Source of the DNA: Allium sativum
Lineage: Eukaryota; Streptophyta; Magnoliopsida; Asparagales; Amaryllidaceae
Length of the DNA stretch: 64,000 nt
Direction: 5' to 3'
NCBI GenBank assembly: GCA_030737875.1
Contig: CM060915.1
Span: forward strand, 361,457,863-361,521,862
Of the stretch, positions 47,011 to 60,691 are shown piece by piece. A program made the position numbers and the translations under genes. The notes under the pieces are model-generated. The model saw only the letters and a program-made list of their open reading frames with translations. It searched no databases and had not been told where the DNA came from. Each line of letters starts with the position of its first letter. Positions within the stretch are counted from its first letter, which is position 1.

Positions 47011-50000
47011 TGTAACGACCTGCAAATCCGTACTCTCTGAGTTGACTAATAACACCACACGTCCAACCCAAATTGCACAGAAATACAAATCATTATTAGA
47101 AAGAAGTTAGAGGATGAGAAATAGAAAGAAAGAAATAGCAGAATTGGAGAAATCAAGGAAGACAAATCTCACAGCGGAACGAAGAAAATATATTATATAA
47201 CATAACTTTTGAAATATAATTCAGTAACTTTATATATATACCATCAGCAAAGCACAACAGTTATTCCTAGAACAGTTATAAACACCTGTTTCCAGATATC
47301 ACATAGTACACAGCGGAATATATGAGTCTATAGCTAACTGGTGAAGCCTCCAGCTTCAAACTTCTCCAAGTGAATCTGTAAAATCCCGACTACTTGACTG
47401 CCCGTACAAATTTGGGCACCCAAGAGTTTAGGGAAAACAAAAACAAAATAAACTCTGGGTCAGTCATGGGACTGGTGTGAGTAAACTCCAACCATTTGTT
47501 TAGCTTTAAAATCCTTTCGAAAGAATGATAATCGTAAGACCGATCCACACATAAACACGGATGGTTTTTACCTTACGATAACCCAAAATATATTTGATAT
47601 CAAATCTACTGATATTATAATAATGTCTACATCAAATAAATAGAATCTAGCGGAACGCTTGCATCTCATGCTCCACATACATAGTATAAAATCAAAAACC
47701 GCAGGGCTCTTATTGGAGATTGGATTCCCAACTATGACAAGGTATGGAACCATCTACCGCTAGTGTATCTCTAGAGAGGAATACACTGGGTTCAACAAGA
47801 ACATCTTGCAACCCAGCCCACACATGACCGACCACTCATTTTGCTTGAGTGTATCGAATGTATATCACCAACGATTGGGGTCAACAACCGTTTCCCGAAT
47901 GGGACAGCATCGAATAGAATAAGAAATCAAATGAATCTCTAGATTGGTGATTATACATCTTAATGGGAGCGACCCACCTAGCCATGCTGCCTGCCCGATT
48001 TTTGTCCTTTCCCGGTTGTTGAGGCCTGAGGCTACGATTACTTTCCATTCATTGATAGCACAATCACTTTGAATGCCACATTGTCAGATACTTTTAATCA
48101 CTAATTGATTTGCACAAATATTCTGGATATTATGCTAAGGGAATAAATCCGTTGCCACCATGTATATTTATACAGACCAACATATTCGATCATTGGAAAT
48201 ACTCTGTTAGACATTCGTCCATATACATTCGTTCTGGGATTGAACGAAACCGAAGGCACAATTTATATTAATAGAAAAAGCCCTTGCACTTTACTCCGTC
48301 TTCGATTATCTTCATATAATCTGATTCGCAACGCTACTGCCGATATAGAGTGGTTCACGGATAATAATCCAACCGGCCTCTCCATATTGACAACGATTTT
48401 GGAAAACACTTCGATGGTCGGTTATTTAACTATCGAAAAAAAATAAACAAACATCCATTCAAAACATCAAACAATCATTGGGCCTGTTAATTAATATTTC
48501 ATTCATTAATTAAATTACTTCTCCATTTCCTTGTCAATATTTGTTAACCAAATATTTTCAATAATCATCTTGACCTTTTCGCTATTCGGAAAACATTTCC
48601 ATATATCACCTTCTTTTATTTTCTATACTTAGAAAATATATTCTATTTGCAATTGAAAACAATTTCAATCACTTATCTCTTTTCCGTCTACTTTAATTAT
48701 ACTCATGATATATTTACTTTTATATTTCCAAAATTCCACCACTTGGGTTAAAACGAATGTTGTGTAAAACATCGTTACAACAAACTAAAATATTTTATTC
48801 AACTAACTCTTATTCAACACTTCTCTTCGAGACTGGATCTTGCTATTTATCAATTAAAAATGAAATCAATCAAGTTGGGGTGTAACTATCTCTCAGACCT
48901 TGACTGAAAACATCATTAACTTCAAAACAGACAAAACCACTTACCACGAATAATCAACATTTTAAAAACCAATTATTCATTTTTAAACGTATATATGTTT
49001 CTCTTTCTATTACCAGCCTATCGATTTCCTTTTTGTTTATAATATCCTATTTTAAATTCTTTTCCTTATCGAATTCAATGTATATATTGATACATTGATT
49101 TCTAACTATCAAAATTTCTTAAAAATATTCTAACTCCTTAAATTTCCGGAAAATTTCGCCATAACCTCCTTTGTACCGGGAGCATCGGGATATTTCAAAT
49201 AGCCTCCCATGGCCCTCACCAATCCAAAGAAAAGGAAGAAGCCAAGCGGCTTGCCGATACGACGCATAATATCTCATATATGAATTTAAACATGTACCTT
49301 TTAGTCGGGTACATAAATTAAAATCTTCATATACTTCATCCCATACCTGTCTAACACATGCTCACCTGTTTTCAATTCAATTCAACTCAATCCAATCGTT
49401 TGAATTTAGTTTCGCTCATTTATTCTTTAATTAGCTATTTTTCCTATTTCACTTCTTTGTTTGAACATAACTTGTTCAAACAAAATATTTGACTTGCTCA
49501 TAACCAAATTGAATTTTCAATTTTAATTCCAGATTTCTTTTCGATTTCGAATATAAATTTCCAAATCGAATTCACTTATTCAAAGCCCAATATTAATTCA
49601 AAATCTCATTAACTAATTACTACTCGAATTAGTTAATTCTATTCAGTAATCAAAAATCTGATTTCTGTTTCAAAAATCAATTCATTACTCCACTTGAGTT
49701 CACATATAATCTACAACTGAAATCTGAAATTTTCTAAATAGAAACTCGGATTTTTTTCGCTTAAAATCCTTTTATAAAATTAAATAAACCGTTATGGTTT
49801 TTAAGTGGTTATGGCGCTGTTTTTCTGAAAATTTGATTTTGATATAACTCAAAATCTATTCGACGAAATCCAAATTTTTATCCTCCATTAGAAAACTATT
49901 ATCAAATCGGTCCCGACGTTTCTTATTTCAAAGAATTCCGACTTCAATTGAGTTCTGTACACTCAATTGACGTTCGAAACGACAATTTACGAACTGCCGC

Positions 50001-50827
50001 ACTGCGGCGAGTTCGTTTTAATTATATTTATAAATATAAACGTTTAAACTTCATCTATAATTAATTCAACTCCATTCTGATATATTTTAAATATATATCA
50101 AATCAATTTTCCAATTCAACATAATATTTTCGATATTCTAAAATTGTCGATTTACCCTAGCTCAGAAATAAATTTATTTATACTTCGATCTTAAATTTCA
50201 ATTCCCTTTGAATGCTATATTCAAATTCCATTTGAATTCTATTTGAATTCTATATTCAAATTACATTTGAATTTCTATATTCAAATTCTATTTCAAATCT
50301 CTTATTCAAATTATATTTGAATATCTCTTATTCAAATTCTGTACTCACATTTCGTTTAAATTTCTATATTCAATTTCTATTTGAAAGTTCTATTTTTAAA
50401 TTCCTACTTGAATCCTGTACTCAAATTTCAATTCAACTCTATTTGAATTCTATATTTAAACTCCATTTCACTTCTATTTGAATTCCTATCTTTAAACTCC
50501 ATTTCAATTCTATTTGAATTCCTATCTTTAAACTCCATTTCACTTCTATTTTCAAATCTCTATAGTTAACTCCATTTGAATTCTATTTTCAAATCTCTAT
50601 ATTTAACTCCATTTGAATTCTCTTTTCAAATCTCCATATTTTAAATTTCATTTGAATTTTCTTTATTCAAATCCATTTGAATTCAAATTCTATTTGAATT
50701 CCTTTAAATTCAAATTCTATTTCAATCCCTTTGAATTCAAATTCTATTTCAATTCCTTTGAATTCAATTTCTATTTTAATTCCTTTGAATTCAAATTCCT
50801 ATATATTCAAATTCTATATTCAAATTC
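47011..50827 (-). mobile_element. Element G: partial LTR of a related family, host of H
   Basis: It starts TGTAACGACC on the plus strand, with no primer site to its left, so this is an outer LTR end on the minus strand. Parts match C, D and H LTRs (for example ggtcagtcatgggactggtgtgag and ttctgggattgaacgaaacc), and it has its own CGCCATAACCTCC module at about 49150. It is interrupted by H at 50828 and must continue beyond the window. No coding region is recognisable. Confidence 0.75.
50160..50827. repeat. TTCAAATTC/GAATTC low-complexity block in G
   Basis: More than 600 bp of imperfect repeats built from attcaaattctatttgaatt. The block is similar in place and composition to those in C (22560-22840) and D (38090-38260). 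H inserted at its edge. Confidence 0.8.
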
Positions 50828-52768
50828 TGTGACGATCCCAAAACCCCGTGACACGGTGTTAAGGATAATCATTGGAATATAACACATTAATCATCATTAG
50901 CAGATCACAGACATTAGCATAAACAGAAAATAGAATAATTTACACACATATGACAGCGGAATCATATAGATATCATCACATCAGAGAAGCACAGTACAGG
51001 ATACAACTTAGTGCATAATGATACATAATCAGTCGCCATCGCCCGAGGCGGAATCATACATAAAGAGTACACAAAAGGAATATCAGTCTACATCGCCAAT
51101 GGCGGAATCATAATATAGATACAATAATGGCGGAGAAAATCCAAGTCAGCACGGTGTAGTCAAGCCTCGCCATGAGCCAAAAGGTGCGTCAGAAACCTGT
51201 AACTAGGCTGCCCGTGTGAAAATAAGGGCACCCGGGTTTACAAGGTGAAACAAACTACGAGTCAGTCATGGGACTGGTATGAGAAATCTACTCAACTTAT
51301 TAACAACAATAATAAGGCAAATCAAAGGACCACGCCACTTTCGCGGAACGGGTTTACTCCAATGAGTGCTAGTGCATGAAATAAAGTAAATGATTAAATC
51401 AACGCAATGCTTTTTTTAAAATGAAGCCATTATAAGACTCAGGTCCCATCACATAATGCAACGCAAGCCGGAGGATAGAGTTTTTACCTTATAATGGCCA
51501 AAGATGCTTCATACGAATAAAACAAAGGTGTTTGATATTATTACTAGTGCATATATGTTTCAAAAGCAAATTCAATCATAAATATCAATCCTAGGCGGCA
51601 TAGCTACCATCTACTATGTCGCCGTACTAGTAATACAATCACATCCGCAAATTTCGTATTGGAAATTGGATTCCTTCATGAGTCGAGGCAAGGGGCAAGC
51701 TCCTCTCCGATTCGAGACACTCTAGCAAATGCCTCGGGACCGCACACAGCAATCCCCTGGATCCTCCAAGGCCGGTCCTCTCTTACTTTTGAGGATTAGT
51801 TATTCCTGAACACACGTTTCCCGGTCCTTACAGACCTATAATCGAGGCGCCTCGTATTCCAACAACCACACAGGTGAAAAGTAGATATAAATGTCAGGGC
51901 TGGGAGGTCACTGACACCACCATAGCTAGAAAGAAACGTCATGCACTCCTTGGGTCCTTCTCCCATTTTTGACTCATACCAGGGTGTGAGGCTCGCGAAT
52001 TCACGTTATACACAAAGCTGCGTCACACAGACCATGCTTTGATCATCAACCACAAGACTTTGCTTTGCAACAGAAGCCTTGATCATATGCCACTCAGGCG
52101 TGCCACACAGGCAATCCACTCCATGCGACTGATTTCTGTCAATACATAACCTCTGAGCTCGTACGTCTCAGAGAAAGGCGTTAAGCAAGAGAATAAATTC
52201 TCTGCCGCCAAACAGATATATATTTAACAGAGATCAATCAACACAGAACAAAATCCAATGTCAGACACACAGTCCATTTACAAGTCCGTTCTGGGTCTGA
52301 ACGAAACCGGAGGCACCAATTCCTCGCATATCCATACAATCAACAATATGTTTGGACGGCTACTACTTCAATTCCTTCATGGTAGCTACTCCAATCACGA
52401 GTATCAGTAGCGCCCATCCATCCAATGTGGAGATCGTCGGTCTTCAACCGTCTTCGACTTTTTGACTTCTCAACGTCGATCGATTATTTGAAATGAGGTA
52501 AACTCGGCCTTTTCAAATAACCCATGTATATTTAGATTTTCAAATCAATTATTCACATGGTTGGACTATTCAACATTCGCATTTCAGTTATTTAGCTATA
52601 ATTTTCACGTCAAATACATTCAACCATCACATATCAAGCAAACACAACAAAATTGGTTTATTTCCACTCTATATCGTCTATAGTATTTTATAACGATATA
52701 TTGCCATTTTTATTTAATTTAAAACGGCCATATTTAATTAAACGACGTTTCAGGTTGTGTCGATGCAC

Positions 52769-53262
52769 TGGCGCTGCTTTCCACTAATTTTGTTTTATAC
52801 ATATAGGAAAATCTAACCGTTGGATCTTCACAAATTTTACATCATTAGGAAGGTCATTTCAAAACGAATCCAACGGTTTCTGTTTTGGGAAAATCCGACG
52901 GTCGGATTTTCCACACCAACCATTTGAAGTTACGATTTCAATTTACGAACTGCAGCGTTGTTATTCGATTTAATTTAATTATATTTATATATATATATAT
53001 ATAAATATAATCGTTTCTGGCGCTGTTTTTCTTCAGTTTTGAATTAAACATTCCAGACAATCCAACCGTCGGATCCTCACAAAGTTGGTGCCGTTGGAAA
53101 GATATTTCCAAGGCGAACCCAACGGTTGAGGTTTCGGGAAAATCCAATGGTCGGATCTTCCGCACTAGTCGTTTGAAATCACGGTTTCAAAATATGAACT
53201 GCACGGCCACGTTTCGCTTTAATTCTATTTATATTTATATATTTATATAAATATAGCTCATT
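52769..53262 (-). repeat. Duplicated ~250-bp module in LTR H
   Basis: Two copies (about 52769-53015 and 53016-53262) share in order ggcgctg, aatccaaccgt.ggat..tcacaaa, gaa.ccaacggtt, gggaaaatcc.a.ggtcggat.ttcc, gtttgaa and gaactgca, then a TA-rich run. Single related copies lie in the LTRs of C (about 22310-22500) and D (38380-38540). The other LTR of H has the same pair (62750-63245). Confidence 0.8.
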
Positions 53263-54837
53263 CAAAAATTCCTATATCGTTTCCACTTCAATTATTTCAC
53301 TAACGCCTTTAAATTTTGGAAAATTTCGCCATAACCTCCTTTGTACGGGAGGGTCTGGGAAAATTCCCAAATAGCCACACGGGCGTCTCATATCAAAAAG
53401 AAAAAGAAAAAGCCAAGCGGCTAGCCAACAGGCTCATAAAATCATCACCCAAACAAAGCGGTAAATGTGTACCTATTTGTCGGGCACAAAATTCTATTTC
53501 TCTTCTCTAGCCCCTTTTGCTTTAACCTGTTCAATAGATATGCATGTACATATATACAATTTCTAACATTTATCATTTTCCATTCCATTTCATATTTGAT
53601 TTGCTTTGGTTTAAAAACACCATTCATTCTAATATCGCATGCATAGGCTAAAATCATATCATTAGCTAGTTAATGTATATTTCAACTCATGCACGTTTAT
53701 TTGAACAATTGGCTATTTTTAACACTTCACATTTCAAAGATGATGATTTTGGCGAACTAAAATAGATTTCAACACATGACTATTTTATTTAGTTCCTATG
53801 CATGTTAAAAATAATATTTCTATCACAAATATTTATTTCAACGTCCGCATATCTTTAGCATATCTCACATATGATAAAAATGATATTTTTATCATTTATA
53901 ATATTTATTCAACAAATAGATGTTTCCACACTTCATAGTTTCAATAAGAATGTAATTTTTATTGTTCGATCTTTTTATTCAACACATGAATATTTCCACT
54001 ACACACACTTCTCAACAAATGAGTATTTCCACACATGGACATTTTATTTATGTTGTTCATATTGGAAAGATGGGATTTTTATTGTTGAAACTATTTATAT
54101 AAGGCGAATATTTTTCTTACTTCATATATAATAAAAATGTGATTTTTATTGTTTAAACACTTCGTTCATTCACAAACGAATTTAATTTTCACACAACACT
54201 TTTCAACACATGAACAATTTCCACACCTGGATATAGTTTCAATATATGGCTTTAATTTCAATGCATGTAAAATAATTTCAACATATGAAAATAATTCTAA
54301 CACACAAAGATTATTCAAAATTTCGGCAGCATAACGGCAGGGTAGTTAAAACCGGCACCGTCCCTAGTACGGCTCCTCGCTCTACCTTAAAACCTCGCGG
54401 TTTTTGACAATGGGGATTCATGCATCTAATTCGCACGCAGGCGGCATGTTTATTTTTATTTCCACAAATTTTTCCAATTCATTTCAATCACCAATGGGTA
54501 TTTTTCAACCACAACCAAACAATATCAACCACAAACAATTATTCAACCATTCGTATTTTTCATCCAATATTTCACACCAATTCACCACAATAAATATCGT
54601 CCATGGTTTGTGGACGAGGGGAGTATATATATATATAATATAATATATATTTGCTATATTTCACTTGCATTTCAACACATATATCAATTATTCTATGCAT
54701 GTAAAAATTCATACTTCGCTTATATAGCTTACACTACGCATGCACATGAGGTATACAACACGTATGTAATTTATATTTCGCTTATATAAATTATACACGA
54801 CATTTTCTTCTCAATTTCACGTTAATTTAGATTCCTC

Positions 54838-55228
54838 ACCTTGGTTTTCTGAGCGCTAAAAATCGATACGATGTCAGAAAAATCCGCAGCTTCTTCTATT
54901 GGGTAGAGAGCTTCCTTGCGGTCTCGATGTTTCCTGTTTCATCGAATTTCGTCAACACACCAAAAAGATATGATTTTTCAAAGTGAAAAGATCAAAGAAA
55001 AACGCACTTTCAGAAAGCTTCAAAACTAGGTTTGCGGTTTTCTCGAGAACCGGGACACGAGGGGACGATCAGGAAGTTGGAGGTGGAAGAGCTTCGAGAG
55101 AGCTACAGGCGCGCGGCGGTTTGGTGCAGCTCGGTGGCGCAGAACGGCGGCGGCGGCGGTTTGAAGGTCGGAAGTTTGGAGGTGGATATCTCGGCGTAGA
55201 GGCGACGATAGGGGGAGCTCCTTATATG
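54838..55228 (-). promoter_or_regulatory. LTR H core promoter, leader and splice donor
   Basis: On the minus strand a TATA box CCATATAAGG (55228-55221) is followed by a leader rich in cgccgcc. The leader ends in AACCAAG|GTGAGG, a good plant splice donor with GT at 54839-54838. The working copy would be in the 5' LTR, beyond the window end. It pairs well with the acceptor at 60568 just before gag. Confidence 0.55.
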
Positions 55229-56211
55229 GATTTGAAGAGGGGAGGGAGAACTACAAAAAGTTGAACTGGGGGAGGAGCTAATTCTGGCCGTGGCGATCGG
55301 AAATCGCCTAGGAAGGAGAAGAAGGGCTTCCGCCGTCGATGTCGGGGTCGGGGGGGGGGGTTTCTGTTTTTTTTTTTTTAATTATGAATGGAAAAATATG
55401 ATTGGCCGAGACTATATTAAATTTTTAAATAGTGTTTTCTTAAACGAACTCCTTTTTAAACCCAACGACTGTCGCACCTAGCTAAATACCCCCATTCCGG
55501 ACACAATGGGATATGTTTCGTAGGCCAATTCGACTGTTACAGTCAGTTATTTTTCAAATTAAAGTATAAAACATTTAATTTTTAACTCTGAACGCACATT
55601 TCAATTTGCCAGGGCCACAAACTGATTCGAAAAATTCCAGAAAAATAAATCTAGCTATGTTTTGACGCTACGGTCCCAACAAAACTAGTTTCGTCGAATT
55701 CTGAGGTCGTTTGTAAAATGGCCATTTTCTGGTCGATCCAATTTAACAGAAATCGACCAAACACATTTTCTTTTGCCACGCTCACATACTAGCTTCAAAA
55801 ATTATGAAATTTGAAACCTAGCAATAGTTTGACATCCCGGACCCAACGAAAGTGGTTTCGTCGAATTCCGAGGTCGTATGCAAAATATCAATTTTCCAGG
55901 GCTATATATTCCATATACCGACCCTTCTGAAAATTCATTCGGCCATAACTTTTGATTCCCGTTATGAAACTTCGATTTTTCAGATTCGTTAGAAAGGTAT
56001 TGACTAACAGATTTAAATATTTTTGGTTTCACTAAAATCCGTTATATTTTCCACCCTGCATAGTCGGTCAAAGTTCGAATTCAAATTTTCAAACTGACTT
56101 ACTATTTCTAATTCACTATTTTATTGAAATATTCTATTTCAATTGTTCAAATTCCTTTGAAATAACCAATTTAAATTTTTTAAATTGGCTCGTATTTTCC
56201 GGGTTATTACA

Positions 56212-56224
56212 ATCTCCCCCACTT
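56212..56224 (-). promoter_or_regulatory. Polypurine tract of H
   Basis: The minus strand reads AAGTGGGGGAGAT next to the 3' LTR start, identical to C and D. The bases between it and the end of pol (56225-56312) hold nothing else. Confidence 0.88.
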
Positions 56225-56312
56225 AAAACTTTTCGTCCTCGAAAAGGAAACAACAGTAAAGTAGGAAATAAAATGTAAATGCAAAGTATGGTAAAGGTAC
56301 CTTGCACCGGAG

Positions 56313-59300
56313 TTAGTCAGAGATATCCACTCTGCATTTGGGGTAAGCTTGCTTAATGCTTTCCTCCGTTTCCCAAGTACAGTCCCTAGGATCACTGCTC
56401 CACTGCACTTTAACTAAATGAACCTTTTTGCTTCTGAGTTCTCTAGTTTCTTTGCCAACAATTTTTAATGGCTCTCTTCTGAGCGCTAATTCTGGAGTTA
56501 TCTCCACATCCCGTTGCGCTGCTTCTTCTACAACAAGATCCGGATCATGCACATGTCTCCTAAGTTGAGATACGTGAAATACATTGTGCACTCCAGGCAA
56601 CCAATCTGGCAATTGAACCCTATAAGCAAGAGTTCCAATTCGCTCAAGTATAGGAAAGGGACCAATAAATCTCGGTGCCAACTTCCCAGTCTTTCCAAAT
56701 CTGATTACTCCTCTCATCGGAGAAACCTTTAAATAAACATGATCACCAACAGTAAATGTCAAATCTCTCCTTCTAGAGTCTGCATAACTTTTCTGTCGGC
56801 TTTGGGCGGTTTTCAATCGCTTCTTGATGAAGTCCACTTTATCAGATGCTTCCCTAATCATATCGGGTCCTAGTACAAGTCTGTTGCCAGGTTCTACCCA
56901 ACATGCTGGAGATCTACAGGGTCTGCCATATAATGCTTCAAATGGTGACATTCTCAAACTTGCTTGATAGCTATTGTTATATGAGAATTCTGCCAGATGC
57001 AAATGATCTTCCCATGACCCACCAAAATCGATTATACAAGCCCGCAATAAATCTTCTAGAATTCTATTCACCCGCTCAGTTTGGCCATCTGTTTGGGGGT
57101 GATAAGCGGTGCTCATATTCAGTTTTGTCACCAATTCTGTCTGGAAAGCCTCCCAGAATTTGCTAGTAAACAGGGGATCTCTATCACTGACTATGCTGAT
57201 GGGAATTCCATGCAGCTTAACAATTTCTTTGAAATATATCTGTGCTAGACTTTGGGCAGTTCTATTGGACCTGACAGGTATAAAATGGGCAGTCTTCGTG
57301 AAGCGATCTACGATTACCCAAATACTGTCATTACCTTTCTTGGTTCGCGGCAAACCATCTATGAAATCCATGGAAATCTGTTCCCATTTCCAACCTGGGA
57401 CTTCCAACGGTTGCAACAATCCAGCTAGCTTCTGTTGGTCACTCTTGACCAATTGACAAGTAGGGCATCTGCTAACATACAAAGAAATATCTCTTTTCAT
57501 TGCCTTCCACCAGAAAGTGCGTTTGATATCGTTGTACATTTTACTCATCCCAGGATGGATGCAAAATTTGGATTTATGGCATTCGTCTAGCACTTCTCTT
57601 CGAAGGCCTGGAATATTTGGGATGCAAATCCTGCTATTTAACCTGAGAACCCCCTTATTGTCTATACGGAAACTCGTGGTTTCACCTTCCTTGACTCGCT
57701 TACTGATTCTCTGAATGAATTCATCGTCTTTCTGAAGGGCTGAAATCCTATGAATCAATCCAGGTGTAATTATAAGATGGGCAACGATTGCGGTCTTTCT
57801 ACTAAGCGCATCCGCTACTACGTTAGCTTTCCCCGGCGTATACAAGATATCAAGATCATACGCTGCAAGAAATTCTAGCCAACGCTGTTGTCTCAGATTC
57901 AGATCTTTCTGGGTATATAAATACTTCAACGATTGATGATCTGTGTACAGTATAAATTTCTCACCCAATAAATAATGCCTCCAGATTTTCAAGGCAAATA
58001 CGATGGCTAGCAACTCAAGATCATGAGTCACATAATTCTTCTCATGCGGTTTCAATTGGCGGCTTGCATAAGCGACTACTTGGCCTCTCTGCATTAACAC
58101 TGCGCCAAGACCTCTAATAGAAGCATCTGCCCAAACCGTAAAATCCTGATTGCCATCAATAATTGTTAACACTGGAGCGGTGGTCAGCTTCGATTTCAAT
58201 TCCTGGAAAGCTTCTTCACAGTCGGAAGTCCACTTAAACTTCTCATGTTTCTTTGTGAGCTTCGTTAACGGACCGGATATCTTCGAAAAATCCTTAACGA
58301 ACTTTCGATAATAACTAGCCAACCCCATAAAACTTCTAACTTCTGTGGGAGTAGTGGGTTGCTTCCAGTCTTGAATCGCTATTATTTTGCTTGGGTCAAC
58401 AGAAATTCCTTTCTCTAACACGACATGGCCAAGAAATTTGACTTCTTCTTGCCAGAAGACACATTTAGAGAATTTGGCTTTGAAGACGTTCTTCCTTAGA
58501 ATCTCCAATACTTGTTCTAAGTGTTTTTCATGCTCGGGTTTTGATTTGGAGTAGATTAAAATATCATCGATTAATACGAGGACAAATTTATTCAGAACTC
58601 CCCTGAACACTCTATTCATTAGATCGACAAAGTATGCTGGAGCGTTGCATAGGCCAAACGGCATTACTAACCATTCATAAAATATGTCTGGACCTCTGAA
58701 AGCGGTCAAAGGAACACACTCTTCTGCTATTCTCAATTGATGAAAACCTGTAGCTAGGTCCATTCGGGAAAATACTTTCGCCCCATTCAATTGGTCTAGC
58801 AAATCATCAATGTGGGGTAATGGATATTTGTTTTTAAGCGTCTGTTTGTTAAGGTCTCGGTAATCAACACATAATCTAAGAGTACCGTCTGACTTCGGGA
58901 CAAACACAACGGCTGCACCCCAATTAGAAAAACTAGGTCTGATTAGACCCTTCCACAACAGTTGACGAGTTTGATCGCCTAATTCTTCTTTTTCTTTTGG
59001 AGTCATCCTACGAATTGGATGCACCACTGGTCTGGCATTAGGAATTAGATCGATTCGGAATTCTATTTCTCTTTGCGGAGGTAAGTTTTCAACTTCTTCA
59101 AACACATCCGCAAAGTTGCTAACAATCGGAATCTTTTCTATGGAAGTGGGGATAAGTTCTAATGCTGACCAAAATTCTTCTCTATTCGGATTCGAACCAT
59201 GACAGGGTATATATATATGTCCAAGCTCCGTTCGGATTTTAACTATTCTTTCCGCACAATTCACTTCGGCTTCATATTTCGTTAACCAATCCAGCCCGAG

Positions 59301-60557
59301 AATAATATCGAATTCGGGAAAATCCATAAAGACTAGATTGAAAGGAAACTTGTAGAAAGAATAAGAGATTGGCACTTTACAACAGGAATTGAGAGTAACA
59401 GGACCCCCTATCGGGTTATGAACTTCAACCGATTCTTTAAGCTTTCTCTGTTTTAACTTTAATTTGTGCACTGTGTTTTTAGCAATAAAACTACGCGATG
59501 CACCTGTGTCAAATAATACAGAAACAGGAATATTTTTAATTGTAAGGGTACCTCCCAAAACATCGGGTTTACCTGCTCCGTCGGAAGCAGCTGGCGGGCT
59601 AGACCCGTCATAGACATGAGCTACTGTAGCTTTCTTCAGCAAAGGACAGTCTTTGACCAGATGATCGGTCTTGCGACAGTTGAAGCACGAGCGAGGGTTC
59701 TGAGAGCCTTGGCTCGAGCCTTGAGAGTTTGTTTTCTGTTTCTTTGGAGCTATGCAGACGTTTGAGTAGTGCCCCGGCTTACCACAGTTAAAGCAATTTC
59801 CTCTTGGCGGCTTGCCAGTCTGAGGTTTTGAAGATGCTGCTTGGCTTGACTCGCCTTGATTTACAGCAGGCTTGCGCTTGTTTCCGGCTTGGCTTCTAGC
59901 GCGATCCTGATCCAGATGCCTTTGATCGAGGTCTTCATAATTGCATGTCATTTCCACCAGTTCGTTGAAATCCAGCTTGACATGGGCCATGGCTCTATCA
60001 TGATATTGTCGTCTTATTCCAAAGATAAACCTCTTATTTTTGGATTTCGCGGTAGCGACGAGTTCTGGAGCATAGGGCGACAACATTGTAAATTTGTTCA
60101 GATAATCTTGCACGGAAAGATCCCCTTGCTGGAGATTGGCGAAATCATCGTGCATTCTTTCTAGAGCTTGTTCTGGGACATATTTCTCCTTGAAGAGTTC
60201 TTTAAATCCATCCCATGTTCTTCCAGCTTCTCTATTCCCGGCGGTAAGGGATTCCCACCATAATTCAGCTTGTTCCTGCATAAGCCAGGCGCCCATAACA
60301 GCTTTGTCTTCGTCTCCCAGCCTTAGGCCTTCAAGAATTTTCTCGCATGTTTTGAGCCATGCAAGGGCCTCTATTACGGTGCCAGTTCCCGAGAAGGTCT
60401 TGCCTCCTAAGTTCTTATATCTCTTAGCTACACGGTCAAGCTCGAAGTATTGAGCTGCCGGAGGTTGTATCAAAGGTCCTTCTTGAGCTGGGATTTCTCC
60501 CCTTCCTCGGCCTCGGCCGGCACGGCCTCCTCTAGCGGCGGCTGCTCTGGTAGCTAT
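56313..60557 (-). CDS. Gag-pol polyprotein of chromovirus H (start codon mutated)
   Basis: One frame of about 1,415 codons encodes the whole replication machinery. Counting from the codon at 60557: gag at about 55-210; two CCHC knuckles [14 protein letters not shown] (255-268) and [14 protein letters not shown] (291-304); protease DTGAS (~350); reverse transcriptase with [10 protein letters not shown] (~660); RNase H with YTDHQSL (~870) and VADALSR; integrase with HHCC (~995-1034) and DDE residues in [15 protein letters not shown] and [11 protein letters not shown] motif (~1295); and a chromodomain-like end with [15 protein letters not shown] (~1365-1412). There is no stop or frameshift. However, no ATG opens it: the codon at 60557-60555 is ATA in a context (acaaATAGCTACC) ideal for a start, directly after a splice acceptor and an in-frame TGA. 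I infer a lost start codon. The chromodomain would guide integration to heterochromatin. Confidence 0.9.
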   Translation of the reverse strand: MATRAAAARGGRAGRGRGRGEIPAQEGPLIQPPAAQYFELDRVAKRYKNLGGKTFSGTGTVIEALAWLKTCEKILEGLRLGDEDKAVMGAWLMQEQAELWWESLTAGNREAGRTWDGFKELFKEKYVPEQALERMHDDFANLQQGDLSVQDYLNKFTMLSPYAPELVATAKSKNKRFIFGIRRQYHDRAMAHVKLDFNELVEMTCNYEDLDQRHLDQDRARSQAGNKRKPAVNQGESSQAASSKPQTGKPPRGNCFNCGKPGHYSNVCIAPKKQKTNSQGSSQGSQNPRSCFNCRKTDHLVKDCPLLKKATVAHVYDGSSPPAASDGAGKPDVLGGTLTIKNIPVSVLFDTGASRSFIAKNTVHKLKLKQRKLKESVEVHNPIGGPVTLNSCCKVPISYSFYKFPFNLVFMDFPEFDIILGLDWLTKYEAEVNCAERIVKIRTELGHIYIPCHGSNPNREEFWSALELIPTSIEKIPIVSNFADVFEEVENLPPQREIEFRIDLIPNARPVVHPIRRMTPKEKEELGDQTRQLLWKGLIRPSFSNWGAAVVFVPKSDGTLRLCVDYRDLNKQTLKNKYPLPHIDDLLDQLNGAKVFSRMDLATGFHQLRIAEECVPLTAFRGPDIFYEWLVMPFGLCNAPAYFVDLMNRVFRGVLNKFVLVLIDDILIYSKSKPEHEKHLEQVLEILRKNVFKAKFSKCVFWQEEVKFLGHVVLEKGISVDPSKIIAIQDWKQPTTPTEVRSFMGLASYYRKFVKDFSKISGPLTKLTKKHEKFKWTSDCEEAFQELKSKLTTAPVLTIIDGNQDFTVWADASIRGLGAVLMQRGQVVAYASRQLKPHEKNYVTHDLELLAIVFALKIWRHYLLGEKFILYTDHQSLKYLYTQKDLNLRQQRWLEFLAAYDLDILYTPGKANVVADALSRKTAIVAHLIITPGLIHRISALQKDDEFIQRISKRVKEGETTSFRIDNKGVLRLNSRICIPNIPGLRREVLDECHKSKFCIHPGMSKMYNDIKRTFWWKAMKRDISLYVSRCPTCQLVKSDQQKLAGLLQPLEVPGWKWEQISMDFIDGLPRTKKGNDSIWVIVDRFTKTAHFIPVRSNRTAQSLAQIYFKEIVKLHGIPISIVSDRDPLFTSKFWEAFQTELVTKLNMSTAYHPQTDGQTERVNRILEDLLRACIIDFGGSWEDHLHLAEFSYNNSYQASLRMSPFEALYGRPCRSPACWVEPGNRLVLGPDMIREASDKVDFIKKRLKTAQSRQKSYADSRRRDLTFTVGDHVYLKVSPMRGVIRFGKTGKLAPRFIGPFPILERIGTLAYRVQLPDWLPGVHNVFHVSQLRRHVHDPDLVVEEAAQRDVEITPELALRREPLKIVGKETRELRSKKVHLVKVQWSSDPRDCTWETEESIKQAYPKCRVDISD

Positions 60558-60691
60558 TTGTCAAATTCTGTATAAGCAACGAAAAAGTCAGTAAACAGAA
60601 ATAATAGTCTATTGCATAGTTAAGCAGAAATTCCTACGGAAAGATAACGATGGACTGATCAATTGTTTTTGCTATTCTGCTCAGCTCATTC

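Larger units (their letters stand above)
50828..56211 (-). repeat. Element H 3' LTR (5,384 bp)
   Basis: On the plus strand TGTGACGATCCC...GTTATTACA. In element order it has the 168-bp triplication (55688, 55855, 56026), TATA box (55228-55221), leader and splice donor (54840), palindrome-rich stretch (53860-54330), the CGCCATAACCTCC module (53318-53500), a tandemly duplicated ~250-bp module (52769-53262) and a conserved tail. Confidence 0.93.
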
